A DNA stretch of 64,000 bases from Dromiciops gliroides (Eukaryota > Chordata > Mammalia > Microbiotheria > Microbiotheriidae). Below the pieces are notes generated by a model. That model was not told where the DNA came from, did no database searches, and saw nothing but the letters and a program-made list of their open reading frames with translations. The DNA is taken from NCBI RefSeq assembly GCF_019393635.1, contig NC_057863.1, positions 627,443,791 to 627,507,790 on the forward strand. The letters are read 5' to 3'. The translations under genes were made by a program, and so were the position numbers. Below, piece after piece: positions 50,045 to 60,127 of the stretch; the stretch's first letter is position 1, and each line of letters opens with the position of its first letter.

Positions 50045-50262
50045 GGGCAGCGAGAGCCTTCAGAGTCAGGATGACCTTGGTTCAGGGCTAGCCTGACACA
50101 GAGTTGGTCACGTGACCTGAGCATGTCACCCTTGTCACCCCAGTTGTCACCCCCAGACAATTCTCCAAGGCTCTAAATTGCCGAGTGATTACCAATCAGC
50201 ATTGGTACAGGGAATTTCCTTCCTGAGAACCCCCCATACTGATGAAATCACAGGTCTAAACA
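50045..50262 (+). repeat. CORE-SINE-like repeat with a gatgaaatcac-type end
   Basis: gccttcagagtcaggatgac, acaattctccaaggctctaa, attgccgagtgattaccaat, cagcattggtacagggaatt and tactgatgaaatcacaggtc. The best preserved of the four copies. Confidence 0.68.
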
Positions 50263-50264
50263 TA

Positions 50265-50353
50265 GATACACACATGTGTGTATATAGACATATATATCCA
50301 TATATCTATTTGCATAAATATGGATATGTATACATACATACATACATACACAA
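50265..50353. repeat. TA/CATA microsatellite
   Basis: Imperfect (TA)n and (CATA)n immediately after the CORE-SINE end. Confidence 0.88.
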
Positions 50354-50354
50354 G

Positions 50355-50712
50355 CTTACAGCCAAACTGGTGTAATCTGGGAAATTCCCCTAATTTTCTG
50401 GCCTGTGGTACCTCCCATTGAAATGGGCAAACACTGGATCTGTGGGGGTGGTCAAGGACTCTGGCTCAGTGCTAAGGGATGGTTTAGTAATCCCTCACTG
50501 ATCCCCATGATTTTGGGGGAGGGGCGGCTCTGCTTTATAGATGATTAGCAGAGCCAGCCCCTGGATTGGCTACAAAAGGAGAGGAGAATTGCTCCATCGC
50601 TCTGTTCCACCATTTTGAACTTGTGACTTGGGATTCTACCAGTTCTACCTCGGGCTTCCATTAGGAGATGGGGAAGGAGGGTATTTCTCTCCCTTTGCCT
50701 CAGCAATCATGA
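50355..50712. other. Unassigned sequence, possibly an old LTR
   Basis: Contains cctggattggctacaaaagg (a CCAAT-complement-like motif near a TATA-like caaaag) and a G/C-rich aggggcggctctgc. No LTR ends can be drawn, so this is only a suspicion. Confidence 0.25.
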
Positions 50713-50790
50713 CCATGTACACATAGCCACAAACAGACCAATCCATGGACCCTACCTGAAAATGTATGCCTTATTCTGCCCCTGGGTTTT
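50713..50790 (-). repeat. Two-copy interspersed repeat, copy 2
   Basis: tggaccctacctgaaaatgt and atgccttattctgcccctgg match copy 1 near 49290-49335. A SINE inserts at its end. Confidence 0.45.
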
Positions 50791-50941
50791 TTTGTTTTTT
50801 GTTTTTGGTGAGGTAATTAGGGTTAAGTGACTTGCCCAGGGTCACACAGCTAGTAAGTGTTAAGTGTCTGAGGCTGGAATTGAACTCAGGTCCTCCTGAA
50901 TCCAGGTCCAGTGCTCTATCCACTGTGCCACCTAGCTGCCC
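50791..50941 (-). mobile_element. SINE1-type SINE
   Basis: ggtgaggtaattagggttaa to gccacctagctgccc, flanked by ctgcccctgggtttt (50776-50790) and ctgcccctggggttt (50942-). Confidence 0.93.
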
Positions 50942-50973
50942 CTGCCCCTGGGGTTTTTAAAAGTATATGTACC

Positions 50974-51190
50974 GGGGCAGCTAGATGGCGCAACCTCAGA
51001 CACTTACAAGCTGTATGACTCTGAGCCAGTCATTTAACTACTGTCTGCCTCCGTTTCCTTAACTGGAAAATGGAGATAACAATAGTACCTATCTCCCAGA
51101 ATTATCCCAGAGGATCAAATGAGATAATATTGGTAAAGTGCTCAGCACAGTACCTGGTATATAGTAGGTGCTTAATAAATACTTTCCCAT
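50974..51190 (+). mobile_element. Chimeric SINE: SINE1 5' end joined to a MIR-type body
   Basis: ggggcagctagatggcgca (50974-50992) is the exact SINE1 5' start. It passes directly into acctcagacacttacaagct, ccgtttccttaactggaaaa, tggagataacaatagtacct and an L2-like end gtaggtgcttaataaatact. Most of the SINE1 middle is absent. Confidence 0.7.
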
Positions 51191-51219
51191 CTCTTCTCCT
51201 CCCCCCCCCCCCACTCCCA

Positions 51220-51835
51220 CTCCCCAAGGCATGCCCTGTCTATCCAGAAGATCAGTAGAGGTCAGAGATGAGGTGAAGTGTCAGTCCTGCAGTCCCACAA
51301 AAGGCTTTTACCTTTAGGGGACATTACAATGATGGTAATGATTTATCATCATTTGAGTTTTGAACATTTTTTCTCTCTTAAAGAGGAAATAAATATTGTC
51401 CTATGTCTTATCTACATTGTATATCAAATCCCTCTCTAGCAAAGACCCTGTTAATCCCTTTATAGGAGTCCCTAGATGTGAGTCACCTAAGCTTTGTTGT
51501 AGGCATTTTTTCTGAAAGTCTGGGGTGGGGAAAATGAAACAGAAAGTGGGAGCAAAGTCTGACTCCCCTTAGGGGAGGGGACTGCTCCTCTACTCCCACC
51601 CAGTCATGGGCCACATAGGTATGTGCCACCCACTGACTCAGGACTATAAAGGTGACCTACAGTGAGTAGCAGAGTTCATGTGCAGTCAACACATGCCATT
51701 CCTTTGACCTTCTTAGGCATTGGTGTCAAGCTTGAAGAAGGACACTAAAAGGTATAGAAGAATCCCCACAGGCAGCATGTTTACTTCCATGATCCGTGTT
51801 CTATTGGATTTTATTGGATTTGTTAAAAATTTTCC
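51220..51835. other. Unassigned unique sequence
   Basis: No repeat recognised. TGACTCA (51634-51640) lies five bases before TATAAA (51645-51650), and TGAGTCA occurs at 51479-51485. No gene is visible downstream. Confidence 0.4.
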
Positions 51836-51839
51836 AATT

Positions 51840-51876
51840 TTATATATATATATATATATATATGTATACACACACA
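51840..51876. repeat. (TA)n/(CA)n microsatellite
   Basis: About 11 TA units, then tgtatacacacaca. Confidence 0.88.
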
Positions 51877-52016
51877 TTTTTTTTTCAGGTCAATGAGGGT
51901 TAAGTGACTTGCCCAGGGTTACACAACTAGTGTCAAGTGTCTAAGGTCTGATTTGAACTCAGGTCCTCCTGAATCCAGGGCCAGTGCTCTATCCACTGTG
52001 CCACCTAGCTGCCCCC
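51877..52016 (-). mobile_element. SINE1-type SINE
   Basis: Poly-T, caggtcaatgagggttaagt to gtgccacctagctgccccc. The aagt block is deleted before gtcaagtgtct. TSD unclear beside the microsatellite. Confidence 0.92.
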
Positions 52017-52061
52017 ATTATATTTTAATAATGATGATGATAATGATGGTAACAAGAATAA

Positions 52062-52320
52062 TTTTGTTGTGTGGTTGTTTTTCAGTCATGTCCCACTCTT
52101 GATGACCCCTTTGGGGGTTTTCTTGGCAAAGATACTGGAGTGGCTTGCCATTCCCTTCTCCAGCTCATTTTCCAGATGGGGAAACTGAGGCAAACAGGGT
52201 GAAGTGACTTGCCCAGAGTCACCCAGCAAGTGTCTAAGGTCATGTTTGAACTCAGGAAGATGAGTCTTCCTGACTCCAGGCCTGGTAACTCTATCCATTG
52301 TACCACCGAGCTGCCCCAAC
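52062..52320 (-). mobile_element. RTE-tailed tRNA-SINE
   Basis: ttgtgtggttgtttttcagt, catgtcccactcttgatgac, ctccagctcattttccagat and accaccgagctgcccc. Confidence 0.87.
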
Positions 52321-52324
52321 AACA

Positions 52325-52412
52325 ACAATAATAATTATCATTTAGATCATGCTGGCTATGTGCCGGGCACTGTGCTAAGCACTTTACAATTACTGTTTCA
52401 TTTGATCTAGTT
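52325..52412 (-). repeat. MIR fragment
   Basis: ttatcatttagatcatgctg, tatgtgccgggcactgtgct and aagcactttacaattactgt. Confidence 0.7.
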
Positions 52413-52419
52413 TCCCCCT

Positions 52420-53010
52420 TTCCCTCCTCATTACTCCCAACATTGCTGCAACAAAGGGATTGATGTTGGACATCTCTGTTCTCCCATTCCAGGTGAGGAT
52501 GCTTCTCTCCCGAGCAGTCCTTAGCTGAGAATCCCTGCATAGCCATCCCCTTCGGCTCCAGCTCACACCTACCTCTAGGGATGAGATGCTGTCAGCTTTG
52601 CACTGCTCCCATTCACCAGGTCAGGTGCCACACAGGCCAGAGATCTACCACCTGAGCCACCCAGGTGTTTATAGTGTTGCTGAAGGCTTATGGTTTTCCT
52701 AGAGAGGCCATGGTAGCATCTCCCAAAATTCCAGTGCACCCATTTGTTGACACAATTCAAGGTGCCCTTTTGGGTACCCCTAAGAGGGCAGGCCAGTCAG
52801 TCAGGTGACAGACCTGTCTGCTCTCTACGCAGTCCATGGCCAATCAAGTGGGAAAGAAGGAATTCCCTGGGGAAGAATTTTCCCATTGACTAAACTGATA
52901 TTTGAATATTACATGCACATCAAGTCATGGAATATGTGGCATAAGGGTTGAGTGTAATCCTAGCCAAGTCTACTTACTTGGCCATTACATGGAAAGTAAA
53001 CCCACACTAT
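52420..53010. other. Unassigned block, possible unnamed repeat
   Basis: Nonrepetitive within the window. On the minus strand a tRNA-A-box-like tggctcaggtggtag occurs near 52662, but no B box follows at tRNA spacing. A 61-codon minus-strand frame (52575-52760) and a longer one overlapping the RTE-tailed SINE have no domain. Confidence 0.35.
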
Positions 53011-53021
53011 TGAGACATGAA

Positions 53022-53648
53022 CAATGAACATTCATTCAAAAAGCATTGTGTGTCAGATTCTATGCTAGGCCCTAGGGACATCAATGAAAAAAAAATGCTG
53101 CCATTTTACTGGAAGGCAACAACACATATGCCAATAAATCATTTCAGAATAGATACTAAGGAGATTCCAAGTAATTTCCGGTGGAAGAGGAGGGGAGGGG
53201 TAGGGACACTAGCAACTGGGGTAAACTTCCTATAGGAGGTGGCCCTTAAGCCATGCTTTGAAGGAAAATAGGAGGCTCAGCGGATAGAACTCTGGACGGA
53301 GAATCAGGAAGATGTGAATTCAAATCTGGCCTCATACACTTACTGGCTGTGTGACCCTGGGTAAGTCACTTCACCTTGTTTGCCTCAGTTTCCTCATCTG
53401 GCAAGTGAGCTAGAGAAGAAAACAACAAACCACTCCAGTGTCTTTGCCAAGAAAACCGAATGGACAGTATTGGCATGCTATGGTCCATGAGGGTCACAAA
53501 GAGTCAGGCATGACCGAACAACAAAAACAGATTCTAAAGGGTAGAGGTGAGAAAGGGATGCATTTCAGGCAAGCTGGACAGCCTGTGGAGGGCAGCGGGG
53601 AATGGAATATCCCCGATGAGGAACAGCAAAGAGGTCAATACATTCCCC
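53022..53648 (-). repeat. L2 LINE split by an RTE-tailed SINE
   Basis: attcattcaaaaagcattgt, ctatgctaggccctagggac, taaacttcctataggaggtg, gcccttaagccatgctttga; it resumes after the insert with ggcaagctggacagcctgtg and gaggaacagcaaagaggtca. Confidence 0.72.
53268..53530 (+). mobile_element. RTE-tailed SINE with a longer BovB-like tail
   Basis: gtgaattcaaatctggcctc, ggctgtgtgaccctgggtaa, tttcctcatctggcaagtga, tggcatgctatggtccatga and gggtcacaaagagtcaggca, then (AACAA)n. The ggcatgctatggtcc part is absent from most copies here; the SINE at 54782 has its complement. Confidence 0.85.
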
Positions 53649-53649
53649 G

Positions 53650-54475
53650 AAATAGCAAAAACCTATTTGTCTTTTTAGAAAAAGATTCTTACAGGTGTCT
53701 TGCTCTAAACTGGTGAGAGGTTGGGAGGGGTGGATATCCTGAAATTGTATGTCTTTTCCCCACCACCACCATGGTGAAATACTAGATGAGATTATCTGAG
53801 ACTTTATGCAGCAGAGCTGAGCTCCCCCACTGGGGTCTAATAATTAATGCTGGCTTGTTGTTTTCTTTTTAATCTAGAGAAGAGTTTTGCCTTTTGGACT
53901 CTGGCACGGAGGAGTTGTCTGGCCAAGCCAGGCCAAGGGGAAGGAAACCTCGGTCAAATACCCCAAAAGAGGGAGCAATAATAACTCTGAGAAGTTCACT
54001 TTAGCCTTGACAGATTGCATAAGAATGATCAGAAAATGAGCAGAAAGTGGTTCAATACAGACAGTATTATTATGATTCCCTCTGAGTCACAAATGATTTC
54101 CTGACTAAGTTCTGAGAATTGAGCAACAAAGTGTTTCCTTCTTTCTACAGAAAGTAGGGTTTGGCTTATTTAGAAGGACTACAAGTTCGAGGCTGTTTGA
54201 AAGGCATTCTCCAGTTCCTTTTTATCTCCCAGAAATCTCTTCAAGTTTCCCAGAGAACCAATACTCTCCGCAGGGGAGATTCTACGAAGGGATTCTGGAA
54301 GCAATCATGACCTAGCTCTCTTTGCTCTTCAAAGATTTGATTGTTCTAAGTCACCAAGGCTCACTTGGCTGGCCAATGATAGAATAATTCAGGGTTACAA
54401 ATCCTAATGCCAATTTGGCCACACTGTGACCCACACCACCCAATATCTGTTTCCATATTTATAACATAAAAAATC
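53650..54475. other. Unassigned unique sequence
   Basis: About 800 bp with no repeat or coding signal recognised. Confidence 0.45.
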
Positions 54476-54553
54476 CCAGCTTCCTTTTGTGTATTGTCTA
54501 CCCCCCATTAGATTGGAAATTCCTTGAAAGCAAGGGACTTCCTTCTTTTTCTT

Positions 54554-54725
54554 TTCTTTTCTTTTCTTTTCTTTTCTTTTTTTTTTGCATGTGGGACAAT
54601 CAGGGTTAAGTGACTTGCCCAGGGTCACACAGCTAGTAAGTGTCAAGTGTCTGAGGCCGGGTTTGAACTCAGGTCCTCCTGAATCCAGGGCCAGTGCTTT
54701 ATCTACTGTGCCCCCTAGCTGCCCC
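54554..54725 (-). mobile_element. SINE1-type SINE with a (TTTTC)n tail
   Basis: gggacaatcagggttaagtg to gccccctagctgccc, flanked by cttctttttctt at 54542-54553 and 54726-54737. Confidence 0.93.
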
Positions 54726-54781
54726 CTTCTTTTTCTTATTTCTATCCCCTATGCTTAGCACAGTACCTGGCACATTTATAG

Positions 54782-55030
54782 CTCAGTCATTCAGTTGTGT
54801 CCAACTCTTCATGACCCCATGGACCATAGCATGCCAATATTGCCTGTGGAGTTTTCTTGGCAAAGATACAGGAGTGGTTTGTCATTTCCTTCCCTAGTGG
54901 ATTAAGGCAAACAAAGGTTAAATCACTTGCCCAGGATCACACAGCTAGTAAATATCTGAGGCTGGATTTGAACACAGGTCTTCCTGACTCCAGGCCCAAT
55001 ATTCTACACACTGAGCCACCTAGCTGCCCA
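54782..55030 (-). mobile_element. RTE-tailed SINE, longer tail form
   Basis: agtcattcagttgtgtccaa, ccccatggaccatagcatgc, caatattgcctgtggagttt and tgagccacctagctgccc. Carries the complement of the longer tail seen at 53268. Confidence 0.86.
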
Positions 55031-55166
55031 TATATATGGCACATAGTAAGCACTTTATAAATGTTTCATGAATTGAAGAATTTTGACTGAACTGCCATAT
55101 AGAACTATTGTAAGGCGGGGGTTGGAGGGAGTTAGTAAAGGACTTTTGTAATAATAGTCAAAGGAC

Positions 55167-55327
55167 AGGGGGTGCAGTGGATAAAGCACTGGACCTGGAT
55201 TCAGGAGGACCTGAGTTCAAATACAGCCTCAGACACTTGACACTTACTACCTGTGTGACCCTTGGCAAGTCACTTAACCCTCATTGCCCCAAAAAAGAAA
55301 AAAGAAAAAGAAAAAAAGAAATAGAAC
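55167..55327 (+). mobile_element. SINE1-type SINE, slightly 5'-truncated
   Basis: agggggtgcagtggataaag to tcattgcccc plus an A/G tail, lacking the cagctaggtgg start. Flanked by taatagtcaaaggac at 55152-55166 and 55328-55342. Confidence 0.94.
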
Positions 55328-55454
55328 TAATAGTCAAAGGACTATATGAGCACTCAATAAGCTTTCCATTAAAAACACAGTTCAGGGGCTACTTCCTACA
55401 TATAGTCTTAGATTCTAGTCTTCTTACACTTTATTCTCTTCTATTCTATTGTAT

Positions 55455-55832
55455 GGAGCAATACAAGCCTTCTTCTTGTTTCTCAGACACAATAAATATT
55501 CCATATCTAGAGTCCATACATTTGTACTGGCTGTGTCCCAGGCCATGAATGTTCTCTCCCTCCTCACCTGTGCTGCTTCAGGATACAAATCGCATCTTCT
55601 GCAGGAGACCTTTCCCTTTGCTAGTGCCTTCCCTCTGAGATTACCTTCTCTTTGCACTATTTACACCTTGTATCAGCAGAGTCATTCGCATGTTGACTCC
55701 TCCACTGGTATGTGGGTTTCTTGAAAGCCTGAAATAAAATTTTGCCGTTTTTTGTATGCCCACTACTTGACATAATGCCCAGTACAAAGTAAGTCCTTAA
55801 CAAATGCTTGTTGACTGACTGACTGACTGTTC
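55455..55832 (+). repeat. L2 LINE 3' region
   Basis: ggctgtgtcccaggccatga, gcaggagacctttccctttg, gtttcttgaaagcctgaaat, gcccagtacaaagtaagtcc and aacaaatgcttgttgactga. Confidence 0.82.
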
Positions 55833-55834
55833 TC

Positions 55835-55972
55835 TGGGCAAGTTCTATAAGTTCTCTGCACCTCAGATAAATTCCTAGAATTATCTAAGTTATAAATGGT
55901 TTGTGATCTGCATTGGTGAGCTTGGTTCCCATACCAGTATCTCCCCATCCTGATGAAATCACAGATTCTTCA
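55835..55972 (+). repeat. CORE-SINE-like repeat with a gatgaaatcac-type end
   Basis: gttctctgcacctcagataa, aattcctagaattatctaag, gtgatctgcattggtgagct and catcctgatgaaatcacaga. Confidence 0.62.
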
Positions 55973-56031
55973 GATGTTTCTGGATTATGGAAAGTTATAG
56001 TCTGCCAAACCACACCACAGAATCTCAGAGA

Positions 56032-56168
56032 TGGAAAATCAGTTGGCAAATATTTCTTAAGCACCTACTATGTGCCAGACACTTTGCTAAGCACTAGAGA
56101 TACAAAGAGAGGCAAAAGACAATCCCTGCTCTCAAGGACCTTACAATCTAATAGGGGCAATGGGACCT
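56032..56168 (-). repeat. L2 LINE 3' end
   Basis: aaatatttcttaagcaccta, ctatgtgccagacactttgc, taagcactagagatacaaag and ctctcaaggaccttacaatc. Confidence 0.8.
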
Positions 56169-56199
56169 CAGAGAAGGAATACTATTTTCAATACACCCA

Positions 56200-56548
56200 A
56201 CAATATACCTAGCTTCTACTTGTGACATCAAACTCCCACCCCTTTCAGGTTTCCCCATTCTACTTCTGGGTAGTTCTGGTAAGAAGCTTTTATTTCCATT
56301 TAGTTAAAGCCATTCTCTTTGAAATTTCTACTCCCAGGTCCTTGTTCTGCCCTCCAGGGAAAACCGAGCCAGTCTAATTGCTCTTCCCATGACAGCCATT
56401 CAAATACTTGAAGGCAGTACTCTTATGCTCCACCTGTCTTTTTTTTCTCCAGGCCAAACCTTCCCAGCTCCTCTGTCTGATTCTCATATAACATGTTTTC
56501 CAGTTTTCTCACCTTTCTTGTCACCTTCTGGATTTTCTAGTTTGTCAT
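56200..56548 (-). repeat. L3/CR1 fragment
   Basis: caggtccttgttctgccctc, gccagtctaattgctcttcc, agccattcaaatacttgaag, ctccaggccaaaccttccca and gctcctctgtctgattctca in reverse L3 order. Confidence 0.75.
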
Positions 56549-56549
56549 G

Positions 56550-57195
56550 GTCCTTCTTTTAAAACATTCTGGTTGTGTCTGGCATTGGTATGTTTTTTGG
56601 TGGATCTGTGAATTGGTTTCACTCCTCCAAAAAACCATTTGAAAGGGTGCCCCCAAATGACTAACATTTCCATACCCATCATCCTCCAGGAGATTCCACT
56701 GCTAGGCATGGTCAATCCCAAGGAAGTCAATGACAAAAACACAGGCCCTATATGTATCAAAATATCAACAGCAGCACTTTTTGTAAGAGCAGACAAAGAC
56801 TTGGAAACAAAGTAAATCAGGAAATGGCTAAATAGGTTGTAGCACGTGAATATAATGGGACTTACATTTCTTAACTGCAGCATAAGAAAAAGGAACTAAT
56901 AAGAATGTAGAGAAGCTTGGGAAGATTTTTGCCCAGTGCCTGGCACATAGTAGGTGCTTAATACATGTTTATTGATTGGTTGATTGACTGAACTGATGTA
57001 ATATGAAGTGAGTAGAACCAGGGAAAGGACACACGATGACTATAACAATGTCAAAGGGAAGAACAACCACCACATTAACAGAAAAAAAAATAACTCAAAC
57101 TGAATGTTATAAAATTATGAAGACCAAGCTTGGCCCCAAAGAAGAAATGTGAAAATGTACTTCTCTGTCTGCAGAGGTGAGGAACTATGGCTGTA
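56550..57195 (+). mobile_element. Old L1 ORF2-end/3' UTR fragment
   Basis: gattccactgctaggcatgg, ctatatgtatcaaaatatca, acagcagcactttttgtaag and gaagtgagtagaaccaggga match the L1 ORF2 C-terminal region (compare 24030-24300) with many changes and stops. An L2 tail lies within it at about 56935-56998. Confidence 0.7.
56935..56998 (+). repeat. L2 3' tail inside the old L1
   Basis: gcccagtgcctggcacatag, taggtgcttaatacatgttt and attgattggttgattgactg. Confidence 0.65.
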
Positions 57196-57257
57196 GAACA
57201 CTAAATAAGATATCAGGTTTAGGCGATGTATTGGTTAGTTTAACTGAATTGTGTAGG

Positions 57258-57406
57258 TTTTTTTGTTTTTTGGCCGGGCAGTGAGGGTTAAGTGACTTGC
57301 CCAGGGTCACACAGCTAGTATGTATCAAGTGTCTGAGACTGGATTTGAACTCAGGTCGTCCTGAATCCAGGGCTGGTGCTTTATCCACTGTACCACCTAG
57401 CTGCCC
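57258..57406 (-). mobile_element. SINE1-type SINE
   Basis: ggccgggcagtgagggttaa to accacctagctgccc, flanked by ctgaattgtgtagg (57244-57257) and ctgaattgtgtggg (57407-57420). Confidence 0.95.
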
Positions 57407-57654
57407 CTGAATTGTGTGGGGTTTTCTTTCTTTCTTTCTTTTTTTTTAACAATTCTTTGTTATATGGGAGGGCTCTCTGGAGAAAGGTATGTTAGGAAAT
57501 TAAGGTAATGTGAAAACAAAAGAGAACAATAACATTTAATTTTTTTTTTAAAGTGGCACCTGGAACCAAACACCATATTCAGATTTTCTGGTAATCTGCT
57601 GAAGGCAGAGTAAAATGAGACTTTCACTTCCCTTGTTCTGGGAACCAGGCTCAC

Positions 57655-57825
57655 AGAGAAGCAATGTGGTTTAGTGGGAAAATATTGCTTGGAATGTCAA
57701 AGAAATGAACTTTGTTACCACCTGCATGACCCTGGACTTCAGTCTCCTTAAATCTAAAATGAGGGGGCTCAATGAGAAGGTCTTGAAAGTTCCTTCAGTT
57801 CAAACTCTGTGTTTCTAGTAATGGA
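57655..57825 (+). repeat. MIR-like SINE with an L3/CR1-type tail
   Basis: agcaatgtggtttagtggga, ctgcatgaccctggacttca, aaatctaaaatgagggggct and a tgaaagttccttcagttcaa end. Confidence 0.6.
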
Positions 57826-58164
57826 TTTAAAACCTTTTTGGTTCCTTTGCTTCATAGAGATTTCTTAAAAACCCTTCACCTTTTTCAAACAAACTATTGT
57901 CAAACCTCTCCAACCTGTACTAAGTTTTGTCTGTGTCATGAAACTTATCAAATCCTACAGAAGTGGGTAGTGGAAAGAGTGTTGGATTTAATCAAATGAT
58001 AGATTCAAACCCCTTCTTCTTGCTACCTATGTTCCCTGTGGTCTTGCCATCAGCTAGACCTTGCTTTTGTATGCCATACATCTTTCTGTTCATTGTGTGG
58101 TTATAAAGATGTGGTCTACTATAGAATATGGCTTATGAAAGCCTGTCTCTTCCTTACCCTTATC
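57826..58164. other. Mostly unassigned sequence
   Basis: A weak MIR-like head (agtggaaagagtgttggatt) occurs near 57970. Otherwise nothing is recognised. Confidence 0.4.
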
Positions 58165-58267
58165 AAGGATGCCTCAGTATATACCACCTGACACCTGACA
58201 GATTGGCTAATTTGACAAAAAAGGAAATAATAAATGTTGGAGAAGCTGTGGAAAAATTGGAACACTA

Positions 58268-58684
58268 ATGCATTGTTGGTGGAGCTGTGAACTGATCCAA
58301 CCATTCTGGAGAGCAATCTGGAATTATGCCCAAAGGGCTATAAAGCTGTGCATACCCTTTGACCCAGCAATACCACTTTGGGGTCTTTTTCCCAAAGAGA
58401 TCATGGAAAAGAGAAAAGGACCCACATGTACAAAAATATTTATAGCTGCTCTTTTTGTGGTGGCAAGGAATTGGAATTTGAGGGGATGCCCACCAATTAG
58501 GGAATGGCTGGACAAGTCATGGTATATGAATGTAATGGAATACTATTGTGCTGTAAGAAACAATGAGCAGGAGGAGTTCAGAGAAACTTGGAGGGACTTG
58601 CATGGGCTGATGATCAGTGAGATGAGCAGAACCAGGAGAACATTGTGCACAGTAGCATCAACGTTGTGTGTTGATCAACTGTGA
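58268..58684 (+). pseudogene. L1 ORF2 C-terminal domain remnant
   Basis: The frame of about 138 codons includes HCWWSCELIQPFW, IPFDPAIP, CTKIFIAALFVVARNW and NNEQEEFRETW. It is the conserved ORF2 C-terminal domain including the Cys motif. It is less damaged than the copy at 23943 but has no RT or endonuclease part. Confidence 0.9.
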
Positions 58685-58914
58685 TAGACTAGATTCTTCT
58701 CACCAATCCAACGGTACAAGAAAGTTCCAAAGGACTCATGATGGAAAAGACTCTCCAAATCCAGAAAAAAAAAAAGGAACTGTGTGAATATGGATGCTGA
58801 TTGGGCCATACTATTTCTTTTGTTTTTGGTGCTATTGTTTTTCTTTTTTGAGGTTTTTCCTTTTTGCTCTGATTCTTCTCGTATAACATGACTAATGCAG
58901 AAATATGTTTAATG

Positions 58915-58986
58915 TTATTATATATATGTATATATGTATACGTATATGTGTGTGTGTATGTGTGTGTGTGTGTATATATATATATA
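58915..58986. repeat. TA/TG microsatellite in the L1 3' UTR
   Basis: Imperfect (TA)n, (TG)n and (TA)n run at the position where the L1 at 23844 has tactgtacatatataacc. Confidence 0.9.
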
Positions 58987-59136
58987 AAACCTATATCAGA
59001 TTACCTGCTATCTAGGGCAGGGGGGGAGGAAGGGGAGGGAAGGAGAAAAATTGGAAATTGGAAATCTTATCTAAACAAATGTTGAAAACTTTAATTAATA
59101 AATTAATTATTTTTTAAAAAGGATGCCTCAGTATAT

Positions 59137-60125
59137 GCGGAAATTATTGCCATAAAATGTTGCATACTTGAGAACATATGACTAAAGAATTTCTGATGTT
59201 CTCTTAGTTGCCTATGTTGTTGTTATTAACAAGTTCCAAATTCCCTCCACTTCAATGGTATTTTCTCTTTTTTCTTATAACTGGACAATGAATCCCCTAA
59301 TTCCTCTAAAACTGAATGTCCTCTACACCCCTACTCCCCCCACCATGTTTACTTGGACTTGGTCTAATTCAACTGTTTGTCCCACCCTTGTGGTATTTTC
59401 CCCCCAATGCCATTTTTCTACTTCTGGGAAAACATTGAAGACTGTAAGGCTCCACTCTTCTTAATGGGGAAAAAGAGTTTACCATAAGACTTTACAGATC
59501 TTTTCTATTTTTCATCTGTGTGTCATCCTTCTTCCAGTTTCATTCTTAAGTGCCTTCGGATGATTTTGCTTAGGTAGGTCTCTCTTTAAATTTGTTCTCC
59601 TCTCCACTACTTCTTTCTACTTCACTAGGTAATACAGCTTATAATCTTCCACCATCCTTCCCTGTAACATTCTAATCTTTTGTTGATCTTGGCTGCCAGA
59701 TCTGTACTCTTGGCAAAGAGATCAAGGGTTTCCTGACTGAGTCGGTTTCTAGGCTTTTTTGGTCTCCTCACTATGGCAATTTATTTACTCTGGTTAAACT
59801 TCTGTATGAAATTATTGTAATTGATGTCAGTGTCCTTTCCACCCTTCACTTCCTATTTTGGGAGCATCAATAACTTGTTTACATTGATGTCACACACTAA
59901 GCACCAATTTAATGTAGTTATGTAATGGTAAAGATTAAATATTATGTGGGTGGGAGAACAAGGGGGGAGAGCCATGGAATGGGAAGTACAGACTTAGAAT
60001 ATGACTTCTTGTTTTACAGGCTTACTCTGTAAATAACTTAAGGATCATTCTGTGAATTACTCATTGGTGTTATTGCTTCTACTGCTGTATTTTTTGAGTT
60101 CACGATGTACAAGCCAGATCATACA
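59137..60125. other. Unassigned unique sequence
   Basis: About 1 kb with no repeat or gene recognised. Confidence 0.45.
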
Positions 60126-60127
60126 TA

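Larger units (their letters stand above)
54480..55078 (+). repeat. L2 3' end split by two insertions
   Basis: ccattagattggaaattcct, tgaaagcaagggacttcctt, then after the first SINE cctatgcttagcacagtacc and tggcacattt, then after the RTE-tailed SINE ggcacatagtaagcacttta and taaatgtttcatgaattga. Confidence 0.8.
58183..59118 (+). mobile_element. 5'-truncated L1 insertion, same start as 23844
   Basis: Flanked by aaggatgcctcagtatat at 58165-58182 and 59119-59136, a perfect 18-bp TSD. Starts with accacctgacacc, within about one base of the start of the L1 at 23844. Contains the ORF2 end, the 3' UTR with a TA/TG microsatellite at 58915-58986, and an A/T-rich end. Confidence 0.94.
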
